Positions 20,057 through 28,693 of a stretch of 64,000 nucleotides of DNA are shown here, in pieces. Within the stretch, counting starts at the first letter, position 1. Every line of letters begins with the position of its first letter. Where the stretch lies: contig JAKLJX010000002.1 in NCBI GenBank assembly GCA_023150945.1, forward strand, positions 124,001 through 188,000. The letters run 5' to 3'. The DNA comes from a bacterium. GTDB taxonomy: Bacteria; Zhuqueibacterota; Zhuqueibacteria; Zhuqueibacterales; Zhuqueibacteraceae. A program made the translations under genes and the position numbers. The notes under the pieces were generated by a model, which saw only the letters and a list, made by a program, of their open reading frames with translations, did no database searches and was not told where the DNA came from.

Positions 20057-20197
20057 GTGCCTGATGAGTTTTGACCATCAAAATCGGTAACCCCGATCTG
20101 TTCGGCCACGGCTTGGCCGTGGCCTTCACTCTTGTCAAGCCACGGCCAAGCCGTGGCTGAACATTGCCGAACCTGAATATCAAAACTCATTAGGCAC
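20057..20197. repeat. 141-bp palindromic element with 18-bp terminal inverted repeats
   Basis: The ends GTGCCTGATGAGTTTTGA (20057-20074) and TCAAAACTCATTAGGCAC (20180-20197) pair with one mismatch. At the centre, two perfect 19-base complementary arms (20105-20123 and 20139-20157, GCCACGG...CCGTGGC) flank a 15-base loop. Each arm is itself nearly self-complementary. It looks like a MITE or large-hairpin element between gltX and the BtpA-family gene. Confidence 0.8.
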
Positions 20198-20237
20198 CCG
20201 ACTTGAGGAATCTTTCAGAAAACCCACCTGCCCCACA

Positions 20238-21674
20238 TTACTCCACCAACTGCAGGATGCGTTTGCGCACCTCTTGCTTTCCCAGAATCTCGACGATGGT
20301 CGCCAAATCCGGGCCGTGGAGATTGCCGGTGAGCGCCACGCGGATCGGCATCCACAAGTCCTTGCCCATCACCCCGGTTTCCTTGTTGACGACTTTCATC
20401 ATCTTGCGAAAGCTGTCCGCGGTCAGGGTTTCCTGCAACTCGAGCTGCCGCAGAAAAGACCAGAACACTTTCTCGGACGCTTCGGTTTGCGCCAGCGCGA
20501 TGGCCGGGCCTTCGGTGATGCGCACGCGCTCGACAAAAAAGAACTCCAGCTTCTCCACCACCTGTTCGAGATATTCCAGGCTCTCCTGAATCAACGCCAG
20601 CATGCGTTGCAGCACGCCGGTCTCGGGCAGTTTGAAGCCCGCCTTTTGCAGAAACGGCATACTGGCCTGCAGTAACTGCTCGGGGCTGAGTTTGCGCAGA
20701 TAAACGCCGTTCATCCAGTTCAACTTGACGGTGTCGAACACTGCCGGCGATTTGTTGAGGCGGGTGAAATCGAATTCCTGCACCAACTGTTCGATCGCAA
20801 GTATTTCCTCGCCGGAGGGCGAAGACCAGCTCAGCAGGCTGAGGAAATTGATCATCGCCGCGGGCAAATAGCCTTTGTTGGCGAATTGATCGAGCGAAGT
20901 CGCGCCGTGCCGCTTGGAAAGGCGGCTGCGATCCTCGCCGAGAATCATGGGGATGTGGCAGAATTGCGGCAGGCTCCAGCCGAAAGCTTCGTAGAGTGCC
21001 ACCTGCTTGGGTGTGTTGATGACGTGATCATCCCCGCGAATCACGTGTGAGATTTGCATGAGATGATCATCGATCACGCACGCGAAGTTGTAGGTCGGCA
21101 AACCGCCGGAGCGCACGATCACAAAATCGCCGAAGGCATTTTCGGGGAATTGCAGCTCGCCGCGCGCCAAATCCACGAACGAAAACGGCCGCGCCGGCAC
21201 GTGAAACCGGAGGGCCGGGGCAATGCCGCGGTCGCGCAATTCCTGCTGCTGCGCCGGCGTGAGCGAACGGCATTTGCCGCTGTAGCGATATTGGCCGCCT
21301 TCGTTCTTCATGGCCTCGCGCTCGGCTTCGAGATCTTCCTCGCGGCAAAAGCAGTAGTAAGCTTTTTGCGCGGCGACGAGTTGCACGGCATACTCTTGAT
21401 AAAGCACCAACCGCTCCGACTGCCGGTAGGGTCCGAACGCGCCGCCGGTTTCTGGACCTTCGTCCCAGTCCAGGCCGAGCCAACGCAGGTCTTCATAGAT
21501 GGAATTTTCAGACTCGGTGGTGGAGCGTTCGGCATCGGTGTCTTCGATGCGCAGGATGAAGGTTCCGCCGGTGTGCCGGGCATAGAGCCAGTTCAAGATC
21601 GCGGCGCGGGCGTTGCCGATATGCAAATGCCCCGTGGGGCTGGGGGCGAATCTGACACGAACGGAGGAATTCAT
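20238..21674 (-). CDS. gltX: Glutamyl-tRNA synthetase
   Basis: 478 residues, a class I aminoacyl-tRNA synthetase that charges tRNA-Glu. The HIGH motif is HIGN in FAPSPTGHLHIGNARAAILN (residues 18-21) and the KMSKS equivalent is RLSKRHG. FILRIEDTDAERS and GDDHVINTPKQVALYEA are diagnostic. The C-terminal anticodon-binding region is complete. It may be the discriminating or non-discriminating type; that cannot be told by eye. No ribosome site is obvious before the ATG at 21674. The upstream gap carries a hairpin repeat. Confidence 0.96.
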   Translation of the reverse strand: MNSSVRVRFAPSPTGHLHIGNARAAILNWLYARHTGGTFILRIEDTDAERSTTESENSIYEDLRWLGLDWDEGPETGGAFGPYRQSERLVLYQEYAVQLVAAQKAYYCFCREEDLEAEREAMKNEGGQYRYSGKCRSLTPAQQQELRDRGIAPALRFHVPARPFSFVDLARGELQFPENAFGDFVIVRSGGLPTYNFACVIDDHLMQISHVIRGDDHVINTPKQVALYEAFGWSLPQFCHIPMILGEDRSRLSKRHGATSLDQFANKGYLPAAMINFLSLLSWSSPSGEEILAIEQLVQEFDFTRLNKSPAVFDTVKLNWMNGVYLRKLSPEQLLQASMPFLQKAGFKLPETGVLQRMLALIQESLEYLEQVVEKLEFFFVERVRITEGPAIALAQTEASEKVFWSFLRQLELQETLTADSFRKMMKVVNKETGVMGKDLWMPIRVALTGNLHGPDLATIVEILGKQEVRKRILQLVE

Positions 21675-21775
21675 GTGGTCACGAGGGGGATTGCTTGATG
21701 CCTGATGCTTGATGATCTTGATTTCTCGGGTTGAAATTTAAGAGAGAATGGGAGAAAAGCAAGCTTGTAGTAGCA

Positions 21776-21808
21776 CCTTTAGGCGCCGTTCGTAGTGGCG
21801 CCTAAAGG
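21776..21808. repeat. Perfect 12-bp hairpin at the edge of MITE copy A
   Basis: CCTTTAGGCGCC (21776-21787), the nine-base loop GTTCGTAGT, then GGCGCCTAAAGG (21797-21808). It overlaps the left end of the 21788-21915 element and lies about 100 bases upstream of the gltX start codon. Confidence 0.75.
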
Positions 21809-21915
21809 CGCGCAACGCCAGGGTGTCTTCTCAAACTGTGACTTTGGAGAATTGCACATCACTGGCGGTTGTACACGTGACGCAAGGCACGGCCCCTGAA
21901 GGGGCTACTACGAAC
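21788..21915. repeat. GTTCGTAGT...ACTACGAAC element, copy A
   Basis: 128 bases with inverted ends GTTCGTAGTGGCGCC and GGGGCTACTACGAAC. It shares GCAAGGC.CGGCCCCTGAAGGGGCTACTAC with copies B (23243-23374) and C (23375-23503). A further half-palindrome (GAAGGGGCGACTACAAAC) follows and overlaps the stop codon of the radical SAM gene. Confidence 0.75.
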
Positions 21916-21925
21916 GAAGGGGCGA

Positions 21926-23203
21926 CTACAAACGCATCGTCCTTCGGCCAAACTCCGCCTCAAACGTTTCGTTATCCGGATAAACATAACCAAAGCTCTG
22001 CTCCCAAATCCCCGCCTTTTCCATACACAGATAAAAAAACACCTGATCATGCCAGGGCGCAAACACCTGATACATCCGCTGGAACATCGCCACTTTGAGT
22101 TCATCCGGATAAGTCAGCTTGCCGTGCGGGTCCGGCACCATTTCCATTTGCGAAATTTTGGTGGCATGGCCCAGCACGCGCATTTTCTGCAGCACTGGCT
22201 TGATCAGCGTCACCGAGCCGAAGGAGATGAAGCGGACTTCTGCCGGGTCAAAACGCTGCAGCAGCTCCGCCGCAATCGCGGGGTAATCTTGCTGCCATTG
22301 GTCGTAATACACCATCGGGTGAAAATGAAACGCCACGCCCATGCCGCGCTCCGCCACCTGCCGCGCCGCTGCCAGCCGTTTTTCCAAACTCGCCGTGAAA
22401 TGTTCCTCGTTGGCAATGATGGTCGGCGTGTTCAGCGACCAACTGATCACGAGGTTGGTGGGAGCTTCCGTTTCGAGAAAATAGCGAATGTTGTCGGACT
22501 TGGTTTTGAGCTCCAGCAGAATGCTGGGATGATCCGCGGCGAAGCGGCACAGGGCATCGAGAATGCCGTGGCGATTGCCCCAGGCCAGTGAATCCGAAGA
22601 CTGGCCGGTGCCGATGTGATAAAAGCGGCCCGGCTCCAGCTCCAGCGCGGCGAGCTTTTCCGCAAAGCGCTCGTCGAACACGATTTCGTCGCTGTAGAAA
22701 GTCTGAATCGAACAATAGGAACAACCAAAGATGCAGTTTTCCACGGCGTCGATCGTGTGCAGGTTGCAGCACACGGTTTTCTCCGAGGCCACCGGACACA
22801 TGCCGAAAATGGTTTTGTCGGAATCCTTCACCGTGATCAGGCTTTTCTCGCGCTGCTTGGGCCGCGTCAGCGGAATGAGCGGATAAGTTTTGGGCGCCTG
22901 CCGCAGCGCCGCCAGCTCGGCCTGAAGCGCCGGCAGCAAGTGTTTTTTGAGCTGACCGTTGCGGCCGCTGGATTCAGCAGCCCGCTTCTGCCACCAGGTT
23001 GCGAAATCGCCTTCGCCCCACATGCTCAAGTCACGGCAGGCCTCCACCACCTGGCGGAATTCCTGGAACGTGAAGCGCTGCTCGAACGCGAGCCTTTGCA
23101 GGAACTCCTGCTGGCGCGGTGGCAATTGTTCAAAAAGCGTTTTGCCGGCGAAGTTGGCAAATTTGGCGGTGTAGTCAAAACGCGTTGTGGTTGTGGACTT
23201 CAT
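21926..23203 (-). CDS. Spore-photoproduct-lyase-like radical SAM protein
   Basis: 425 residues. The N-terminal half is helical. A Cys-rich segment VCCNLHTIDAVENCIFGCSYCSIQTFY follows, giving a C-x3-C-x2-C cluster motif (Cys157, 161, 164) for the 4Fe-4S/SAM site. The rest (LELKTKSDNI, SWSLNTPTI, VAFHFHPMVYYD, VRFISFGSVTL) matches the SplB family layout. SplB repairs the thymine dimer lesion of spores; family members also occur in non-sporulating bacteria, where the substrate is unclear. I set the start at the ATG at 23203. A longer frame only runs back into repeat DNA. The TAG stop is formed within a repeat unit. It is probably monocistronic. Confidence 0.75.
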   Translation of the reverse strand: MKSTTTTRFDYTAKFANFAGKTLFEQLPPRQQEFLQRLAFEQRFTFQEFRQVVEACRDLSMWGEGDFATWWQKRAAESSGRNGQLKKHLLPALQAELAALRQAPKTYPLIPLTRPKQREKSLITVKDSDKTIFGMCPVASEKTVCCNLHTIDAVENCIFGCSYCSIQTFYSDEIVFDERFAEKLAALELEPGRFYHIGTGQSSDSLAWGNRHGILDALCRFAADHPSILLELKTKSDNIRYFLETEAPTNLVISWSLNTPTIIANEEHFTASLEKRLAAARQVAERGMGVAFHFHPMVYYDQWQQDYPAIAAELLQRFDPAEVRFISFGSVTLIKPVLQKMRVLGHATKISQMEMVPDPHGKLTYPDELKVAMFQRMYQVFAPWHDQVFFYLCMEKAGIWEQSFGYVYPDNETFEAEFGRRTMRL

Positions 23204-23242
23204 GCTTTGGTGATGACGTTTGTAGTAACGTTGTGTAGTAAC

Positions 23243-23374
23243 GTTCGTAGTTACGCCTTTAGGCGTCCACGCGTAATGTGGACATTCAGGTTTGATTCTC
23301 AAAGATGCTCACAAGCTCTGTCATGCGTACTCCTTGCGCAAGGTTTGGCCACTGAAGGGGCTACTACAAAAAAC
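23243..23374. repeat. GTTCGTAGT...CTACTAC element, copy B
   Basis: 132 bases upstream of the radical SAM gene. Its left end GTTCGTAGTTACGCCTTTAGGCGTCCACG and right end GAAGGGGCTACTACAAA match copies A and C. It abuts copy C with no spacer. Between 23204 and 23242 lie further partial TTGTAGTAACG units. Confidence 0.75.
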
Positions 23375-23503
23375 GTTCGTCGTAACGCCTTTTGGCGTCC
23401 ACGTGAGAGGAATCCATCATGAGCAAATTCTCCAGGAGGTTCTCAAATACTGTGATGCGTACTCGTCGCGCAAGGCTCGGCCCCTGAAGGGGCTACTACG
23501 AAC
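23375..23503. repeat. GTTCGTCGT...ACTACGAAC element, copy C
   Basis: 129 bases, in direct tandem with copy B. It ends one base before the TGA stop codon (23505-23507) of the following minus-strand phosphatase gene. The palindromic CGGCCCCTGAAGGGGC near its end could form a hairpin just after that stop and may act as a terminator. Confidence 0.75.
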
Positions 23504-23504
23504 C

Positions 23505-25766
23505 TCATTTCATCCGCACCACCACCAAGGTCAAATCATCAGCCTGCGGCATGTCGCCGGTGAATTGCAGCACCGCCTCGTAGATACGATTGCGCAAGCC
23601 CTCGGCGGAGTCATGGCGGCCGGCCTTGATCACTTCAAACAGGCGATCCTTGCCGAACTCCTGCAGGTTTTGATTCACCGCTTCGCTGACACCATCGGTG
23701 TAGAACACGATGGCGTCGCCCGCCTCGAGCCCAATAATGTGCTCGTGATAGTCGGCATCTTCGCACACGCCGACGATCAAGTCCGACAGGCAGAATTCCA
23801 CCAACAGGCCGTCGCGCCGCACCAGCACGGGATAGTTGTGCCCGGCATTGGTGTAGGCCAGACGATTCTCCGCCGGCGAAAGCACGGCATAGCAAAAGGT
23901 GGCATATTTCTCGGGCGTGGTGGCGCGCGTGATCTGGGCATTCAGATTCTCCACCACTTCCCCGGGATGAAAGCTGCGGCCGGCCGTGGCGCGAAACACC
24001 GCCAGCAGGTTCGACATCAGAATCGCGCCGGGCACGCCCTTGCCCGCCACGTCCCCGATCGCCACGCCCATGGCGCCGGCGGGCAGCTCGACGAAATCAT
24101 ACAAATCGCCGCCGACTTCGAGCGAGGGCAGGTTGATCGCGGAAATGTCGAAGTGCGGGGAATCCGGCAACTGGCGCGGCAGCAGCATGCGCTGAATCTC
24201 GCGCGCCACGTTCAGTTCTTCATCGATGCGCTGCTTCGCCAGTTTCTCCTGATACAGCCGGGCGTTCTCGATGGCGATGGTGGCCTGGTTGGAGAGCAGG
24301 GTGAGCAGCGTCATGTCTTCATACGAAAACGGCTGCTGCGACTGCTTCGCGCCGACCGAGAGAATGCCGACCAGCTCGCCGTGACGCGAGAGCGGCAGCA
24401 GCAGCTTGGGCCGCAGCCGGCCGAGTGCCTCCCGCTCGCGCGCGTCGGTCACCTGCGGCTGCACGTCTTCGGAATAGACCGGCGATTCCATGCGCGCCAG
24501 CAGCGGCACGAACTGGCCGTCGCGGCGGAAGCGCACCTCGGTGTGAATGACATCGCTGCGGGTTTCGTCGGGCCGGCCGTTGGCGGCAACCACGGTGGTG
24601 AAGGCGGCCTGCTGTTCGTCTTCCAAAAAAAGATACACGCTTTCCGCGCCCAGCGCCTGGCGCAGCGAGTGCGTGACCTTCTCCTGCAATTGTTTGAGGT
24701 TCATCACGCTCAGCATCTCGCGGCTGAGGCGTTGCAGGAAATTCTGATAATCGGGCGCGGCGCTGAGAAACCAGCGCTCCACCAAACTCTCGATCAAACT
24801 GAGCAGCGGTTGAAACGCGATGACCGCAATCAACAAGAAAATGACTTCGACGAGCGGCAGGTTCAGCCCCAGCACCGAATTCACCGCGCTCTTGGCTTTA
24901 TTGTAGATCAGCAAATAGGCGCCGACCAGCAAGCCGGAGGTGGCGGAATAGACGAAGCTGCGGCGGATGATGAAGCGGACGTCGAGAAATTGATAGCGAA
25001 TAATGGCCCAGGCCAGCGTGCCGGCTCCGATGAGCAGGCAGGCGATCGTCAGCACATAAGTCAGCTCGCGCTCCACCTGAAACGGAAAGATCTTGGGCAG
25101 CAAAAACGCGGTGGCATAGAGCGCCAGGCTGGCCAGGATGCCCCACATCACCCAGCGGGTCTGCGCGCGCACGCGCGGGTTTTTCAGGCGCTGGTAGCTG
25201 TGCTGCATGAAGGCGACCGCGGCCAGTACGTAGAGAATGTTGAGCGCGGCGAAATGCGTTTCGTGATGCGCCGCCGCCAACTCCAGCAGGCTGAGCATGG
25301 CCTGCAGCAGAATTTTGAGCGGCTGCAGCAGCGCCGGCCAGTTCTGGGTCAAGCCCAGCAGTTGGCGCAGGGCCGGCAATCGGGAGGGATCGGGCAGCGC
25401 AAACGAAAGCAGCAAATGAAACGCATGTGGCACGAACAACAGCACCGGCAGCCGCGGATGCGCCTTGAGCACGTGATGCTCGACCGGAAACACCAGGCTG
25501 AACAGCACGAGCTGGGGAAAGAAGAACTCCCACAGATTGTACAGGCGATTGAGAAAGGTGAAATCAACCTCGGCCGGCGAGCCGGCTTGCTGCAGCAGCA
25601 AGCCGAAAGCGCCCAGGATCGGCCCTAGGCCGGCAAGAAACAGCATGATGGCGGTGATGCGATTGAGCCGCCGCGTGCTGTCTTCGCGAAAGATGAGAAA
25701 TCCCAGCAGGAACAAGACCGCGCCGCACACCAGATAGATGAGCTGGGCGAAAAAGGAGAGATTCAT
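23505..25766 (-). CDS. RsbU/SpoIIE-type PP2C phosphatase with membrane sensor and GAF domain
   Basis: 753 residues. About eight hydrophobic helices (residues 1-310) form a membrane sensor, followed by a GAF-like domain (about 340-515) with ALGAESVYLFLEDEQ and GELVGILSVG. A short coiled linker ends in EELNVAREIQRMLLPRQLP, the usual lead-in to a SpoIIE phosphatase domain. The metal residues of that domain are visible in EVGGDLYDFV, IGDVAGKGVPGAI, YTDGVSEAVN and ADDLTLVVV. Such proteins dephosphorylate anti-anti-sigma factors (STAS proteins) in partner-switching stress signalling. The gene lies 21 bases after an RsbW-like kinase gene. No STAS protein or sigma factor is in the window, so the final target is unknown. 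Confidence 0.9.
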   Translation of the reverse strand: MNLSFFAQLIYLVCGAVLFLLGFLIFREDSTRRLNRITAIMLFLAGLGPILGAFGLLLQQAGSPAEVDFTFLNRLYNLWEFFFPQLVLFSLVFPVEHHVLKAHPRLPVLLFVPHAFHLLLSFALPDPSRLPALRQLLGLTQNWPALLQPLKILLQAMLSLLELAAAHHETHFAALNILYVLAAVAFMQHSYQRLKNPRVRAQTRWVMWGILASLALYATAFLLPKIFPFQVERELTYVLTIACLLIGAGTLAWAIIRYQFLDVRFIIRRSFVYSATSGLLVGAYLLIYNKAKSAVNSVLGLNLPLVEVIFLLIAVIAFQPLLSLIESLVERWFLSAAPDYQNFLQRLSREMLSVMNLKQLQEKVTHSLRQALGAESVYLFLEDEQQAAFTTVVAANGRPDETRSDVIHTEVRFRRDGQFVPLLARMESPVYSEDVQPQVTDAREREALGRLRPKLLLPLSRHGELVGILSVGAKQSQQPFSYEDMTLLTLLSNQATIAIENARLYQEKLAKQRIDEELNVAREIQRMLLPRQLPDSPHFDISAINLPSLEVGGDLYDFVELPAGAMGVAIGDVAGKGVPGAILMSNLLAVFRATAGRSFHPGEVVENLNAQITRATTPEKYATFCYAVLSPAENRLAYTNAGHNYPVLVRRDGLLVEFCLSDLIVGVCEDADYHEHIIGLEAGDAIVFYTDGVSEAVNQNLQEFGKDRLFEVIKAGRHDSAEGLRNRIYEAVLQFTGDMPQADDLTLVVVRMK

Positions 25767-25787
25767 GCGCGCATTCCCAGCCGGGCG

Positions 25788-26216
25788 TCATTGCTTTTTG
25801 CGTTTGATCATGGTGGTTTCCGTGCCGCCGCGGGTGAAATCGAAATGGACTTCGTCCATCAGCGAGCGCACGATGAACACGCCGCGGCCGCTTTCGCGCA
25901 GCAGGTTTTCGGGATCGAGCGGGTTGCTCAAGTGATCGGGATTGAAGCCCGGGCCTTCATCACGAATCACCACCCGCACCTCGCCGGCGCTGGCAGTGAT
26001 GTCCACGAACACCTTCTTCCGGGGATCGCGCTTGTTGCCATGATTGATGGCGTTGTTGCCGATTTCAGTCACTGCAATCGCCAGGCTGTCACGCTCCTCC
26101 TCGGTAAAGCCGGCGAGCCGCGAGGCCTTTTCGGCAAGCCGCTCGATCTCATGAATCAAATCCGGTTGATCACTCGTGGCCACCAGGTTGTAGGTGGTGT
26201 TCTTTCCGTGCGCCAT
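25788..26216 (-). CDS. RsbW-like anti-sigma factor / serine kinase
   Basis: 142 residues, one GHKL ATPase domain of RsbW/SpoIIAB type. The N box is EIGNNAINHGN (residues 51-61), the G1 box DEGPGF (86-91) and the G2 box GRGVFIV (110-116). Such proteins bind a sigma factor or another output and phosphorylate a STAS antagonist. The phosphatase gene follows 21 bases downstream, so the two form a partner-switch module. The third component must be encoded elsewhere. The 212-base gap on the other side holds no gene. Confidence 0.9.
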   Translation of the reverse strand: MAHGKNTTYNLVATSDQPDLIHEIERLAEKASRLAGFTEEERDSLAIAVTEIGNNAINHGNKRDPRKKVFVDITASAGEVRVVIRDEGPGFNPDHLSNPLDPENLLRESGRGVFIVRSLMDEVHFDFTRGGTETTMIKRKKQ

Positions 26217-26428
26217 GTTTGCTATCCAGATTGAGGTTCAAGGCAAACGGCTGTGCTGCACTGTTTCCCGGGATGGTCGACTTCTCGGCATCACATGATC
26301 GGGCCGGCGGCGCCGTGGCCGCCGTGAAGCAGGCATCCTCCCTGGCGATGGCAAACGGCCATTCCTGGCCTGGTGATTTGGTTGATGAATCGCGTGCCAC
26401 TGGTTTCACGATCCGCTCGCACCGCGCC

Positions 26429-28441
26429 TCACAAGGCCCATTGCAGCGTCAGGCTGAGCGTGTCGATGTGCTGATCCGGCGCCGGCGGCTGGTTGGCGCG
26501 CAGGCGGCGGCTGATTTGCCGGCGGGCGGTGAGCAGCACAAGCGTATGCGGTGGCCGCCAGTAACTGATCACCACGCCCGGCGTGACGATGATCTGGGCG
26601 TAGCTGAACTGTTGTTGATAGCCGCTGCCCTGGCTGCGTCGCCGGAATGTCCAGGCGTCTTCGCGATAGTAGCTCGCGCTCGGCGTGCAGGAAAAGCCCG
26701 GCGCCAGCTCGTGCCGGAAAGTAAGCAAGGCAAAGTGCCGATGCAAGCTCGTTTGCGGACTTTGCAGCCAGCGCTCCCAGTCCAGTGTGCCGCGCTCTTC
26801 CAGGGTGAATTTGTATTGCAGCCCGAGTTGCGTGGCGCGAGTGAGGGCGGCGGTGAGCGAATCGGCAATCACAAAATCGCGGAACACCAGGCTGCGGCGC
26901 CGCGCCACGGTCTCCGGAAAGTCGTAGTCGATGTACGTCGCGCGCACGCCAAAGCCCTGATGCAGCGTCACGCCCTCGACCGGCGCGATCACGAGCTGCG
27001 GCAGCAGTTGCAGAATGCGAATCCAGCGATTGTCCGCCGAAAGATTGCGCTTGAGATAAACCTGATGCTCGAGATAGCTGCGCGCCTCCCAACGCAGCCG
27101 CAAACCGGGATGAAAGCGGCGCTCGTACAGCACATTCGCCTGAAATTGCACGCGGTCATAATCATCCGGATTTTCGAGATTGGCGGTGTTGTGCGCGTGG
27201 CGGGTGGCGCGGCCATACCAGCGCAGCGAGTCGCGGCTGCTGATCCGCCACTGCAGCCGGTGGCCAAGCGCCAAATCCCAATCATCCGCATCGAAGCCCT
27301 CGCGCGGAAAGCGCCGCAGAAACGGACTGGCGCGCAGCGAATCGGGAATCTCGAACGTGCGATTGCGCGATTCGTAGGCAAAGGTAAGTTCGTTCGCCAG
27401 GCCGTCACGCTGCCACAACAGCAAGCCTTGATGGAAGGATTCAAAATTGCGCTCTTGAAAGCGGCCATTGATGCGGCCGGCCAGCGCCACCGGCTCCACC
27501 CAGCGCCGCGTGCCGGTGAGGTTGGTTTCGCTTAGCTCGGTGCGCAATTGCAGCAGGCCGCCGGCAAAACGGTACAGCAGGCGATTTTCCAGGCTGCGGC
27601 GGTTGCGATCGAGGCCGTCGACCTGCAGCGTGGTGTCGGCGAAATAGTTGTCGCGGCGCAAGTGGCTGAAGCGCACGAACAGAGAATCGGAGGTTTGGCC
27701 TTCGAACTGGCGCGACACGCCGTAGGTGAGATTCAAATCATCGTTACGGCGGTCGGGCGTGTCATCGCGCTGGCCGGCAGCCTCGAATTGATGCACGTAG
27801 TCATTCCAGGAAACCGGCGCCAGTGCAATCCTGGCTTCGACATGCGGGCCATATTCGCGGCGGTTGAGCAAATCTTCCCAGCGATAGCCCACTCCGGGGG
27901 TGAGGCGCAAGCGTTGCGCCAGCGTCAACTCGTTGCGCACCGTCAGGCGGTGCAGGCTGAAGTCATTGTTGCGGGAAGTGGCGGCGCGATTGGTGAAATC
28001 ATCGCGGAAGACGCGCGAACTGGCCTCAGTCTCCAGCCGCCAAACCGGCAGCAGCGGCCGCGACAGCCGCACGCCGGCGAATTGATCATCCTTCCAAATG
28101 TCCCCGCGCGCCTGCTGTTGCAGAGTTGAATTGAAATTTTCAAAGAGCTCGAGTTGCCAGCGGGAGGCCAGCGTCTTCTGAAAGTTGAGCTGCGTCTGCC
28201 AGGTGTAGATTTCGATATCGTGCCCGAACTGGGTCAGACTGGTGAGCGGCCGTGCGGACGTGGGCGCCAAGCGTGAAAATTGCGCGGTGGCGGAATCCGG
28301 CTGCGTGGGCGTTTCCGGGCCCGGCAGATCCTGGCCATATCCAGTGCCGCACCAGGACAGGCCGCCGGCCAGCAGCACAGTGCGGACAAAGGTATTGTTT
28401 AGTGTCCGTTCGAAAACGCCCCCGCCCGGGCGCTTCTTCAT
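26429..28441 (-). CDS. Outer-membrane beta-barrel protein, unrecognised
   Basis: 670 residues from the ATG at 28441. That start gives a signal peptide (residues 1-37, ending SWCGTGYGQ). A TTG at 28591 would add 50 residues with no signal character. The mature protein is a run of alternating strands rich in Arg, Tyr, Trp and Phe with polar turns (LRLRWEARSYLEHQVY, LRWYGRATRHAHN) and ends in a typical last strand, TLSLTLQWAL. This is the profile of an outer-membrane barrel. I cannot name the family. No transport partner lies next to it. Confidence 0.65.
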   Translation of the reverse strand: MKKRPGGGVFERTLNNTFVRTVLLAGGLSWCGTGYGQDLPGPETPTQPDSATAQFSRLAPTSARPLTSLTQFGHDIEIYTWQTQLNFQKTLASRWQLELFENFNSTLQQQARGDIWKDDQFAGVRLSRPLLPVWRLETEASSRVFRDDFTNRAATSRNNDFSLHRLTVRNELTLAQRLRLTPGVGYRWEDLLNRREYGPHVEARIALAPVSWNDYVHQFEAAGQRDDTPDRRNDDLNLTYGVSRQFEGQTSDSLFVRFSHLRRDNYFADTTLQVDGLDRNRRSLENRLLYRFAGGLLQLRTELSETNLTGTRRWVEPVALAGRINGRFQERNFESFHQGLLLWQRDGLANELTFAYESRNRTFEIPDSLRASPFLRRFPREGFDADDWDLALGHRLQWRISSRDSLRWYGRATRHAHNTANLENPDDYDRVQFQANVLYERRFHPGLRLRWEARSYLEHQVYLKRNLSADNRWIRILQLLPQLVIAPVEGVTLHQGFGVRATYIDYDFPETVARRRSLVFRDFVIADSLTAALTRATQLGLQYKFTLEERGTLDWERWLQSPQTSLHRHFALLTFRHELAPGFSCTPSASYYREDAWTFRRRSQGSGYQQQFSYAQIIVTPGVVISYWRPPHTLVLLTARRQISRRLRANQPPAPDQHIDTLSLTLQWAL

Positions 28442-28693
28442 GTACTGGAACAATTTCAATCCGGCTGGTGCACGCTGCAGGGGCAAGCGCCCGGGCGGTT
28501 GCTTCATTGCTGGACAGACACGTTTTAGAGGCCGCATCACAATTGTCGCCTGCCAGGGAGAATTCCCTTCTTGCAAGTTGATCGGCTGCAAATCTCGGCT
28601 GGCGTGCCGCGCTTTCCAGTTGCCCGAGCCTGCCCCTGGAAAATGCCGCCGCGCGGCGATCGGCTTGGCCGCATGCGCCGGGCAGGTGCCAAC

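Noticed and set aside
21926-23302. Longer N-terminus for the radical SAM protein
   Set aside because: The extra 33 codons are read from repeat DNA and there is an ATG at 23203 followed by a normal N-terminus.
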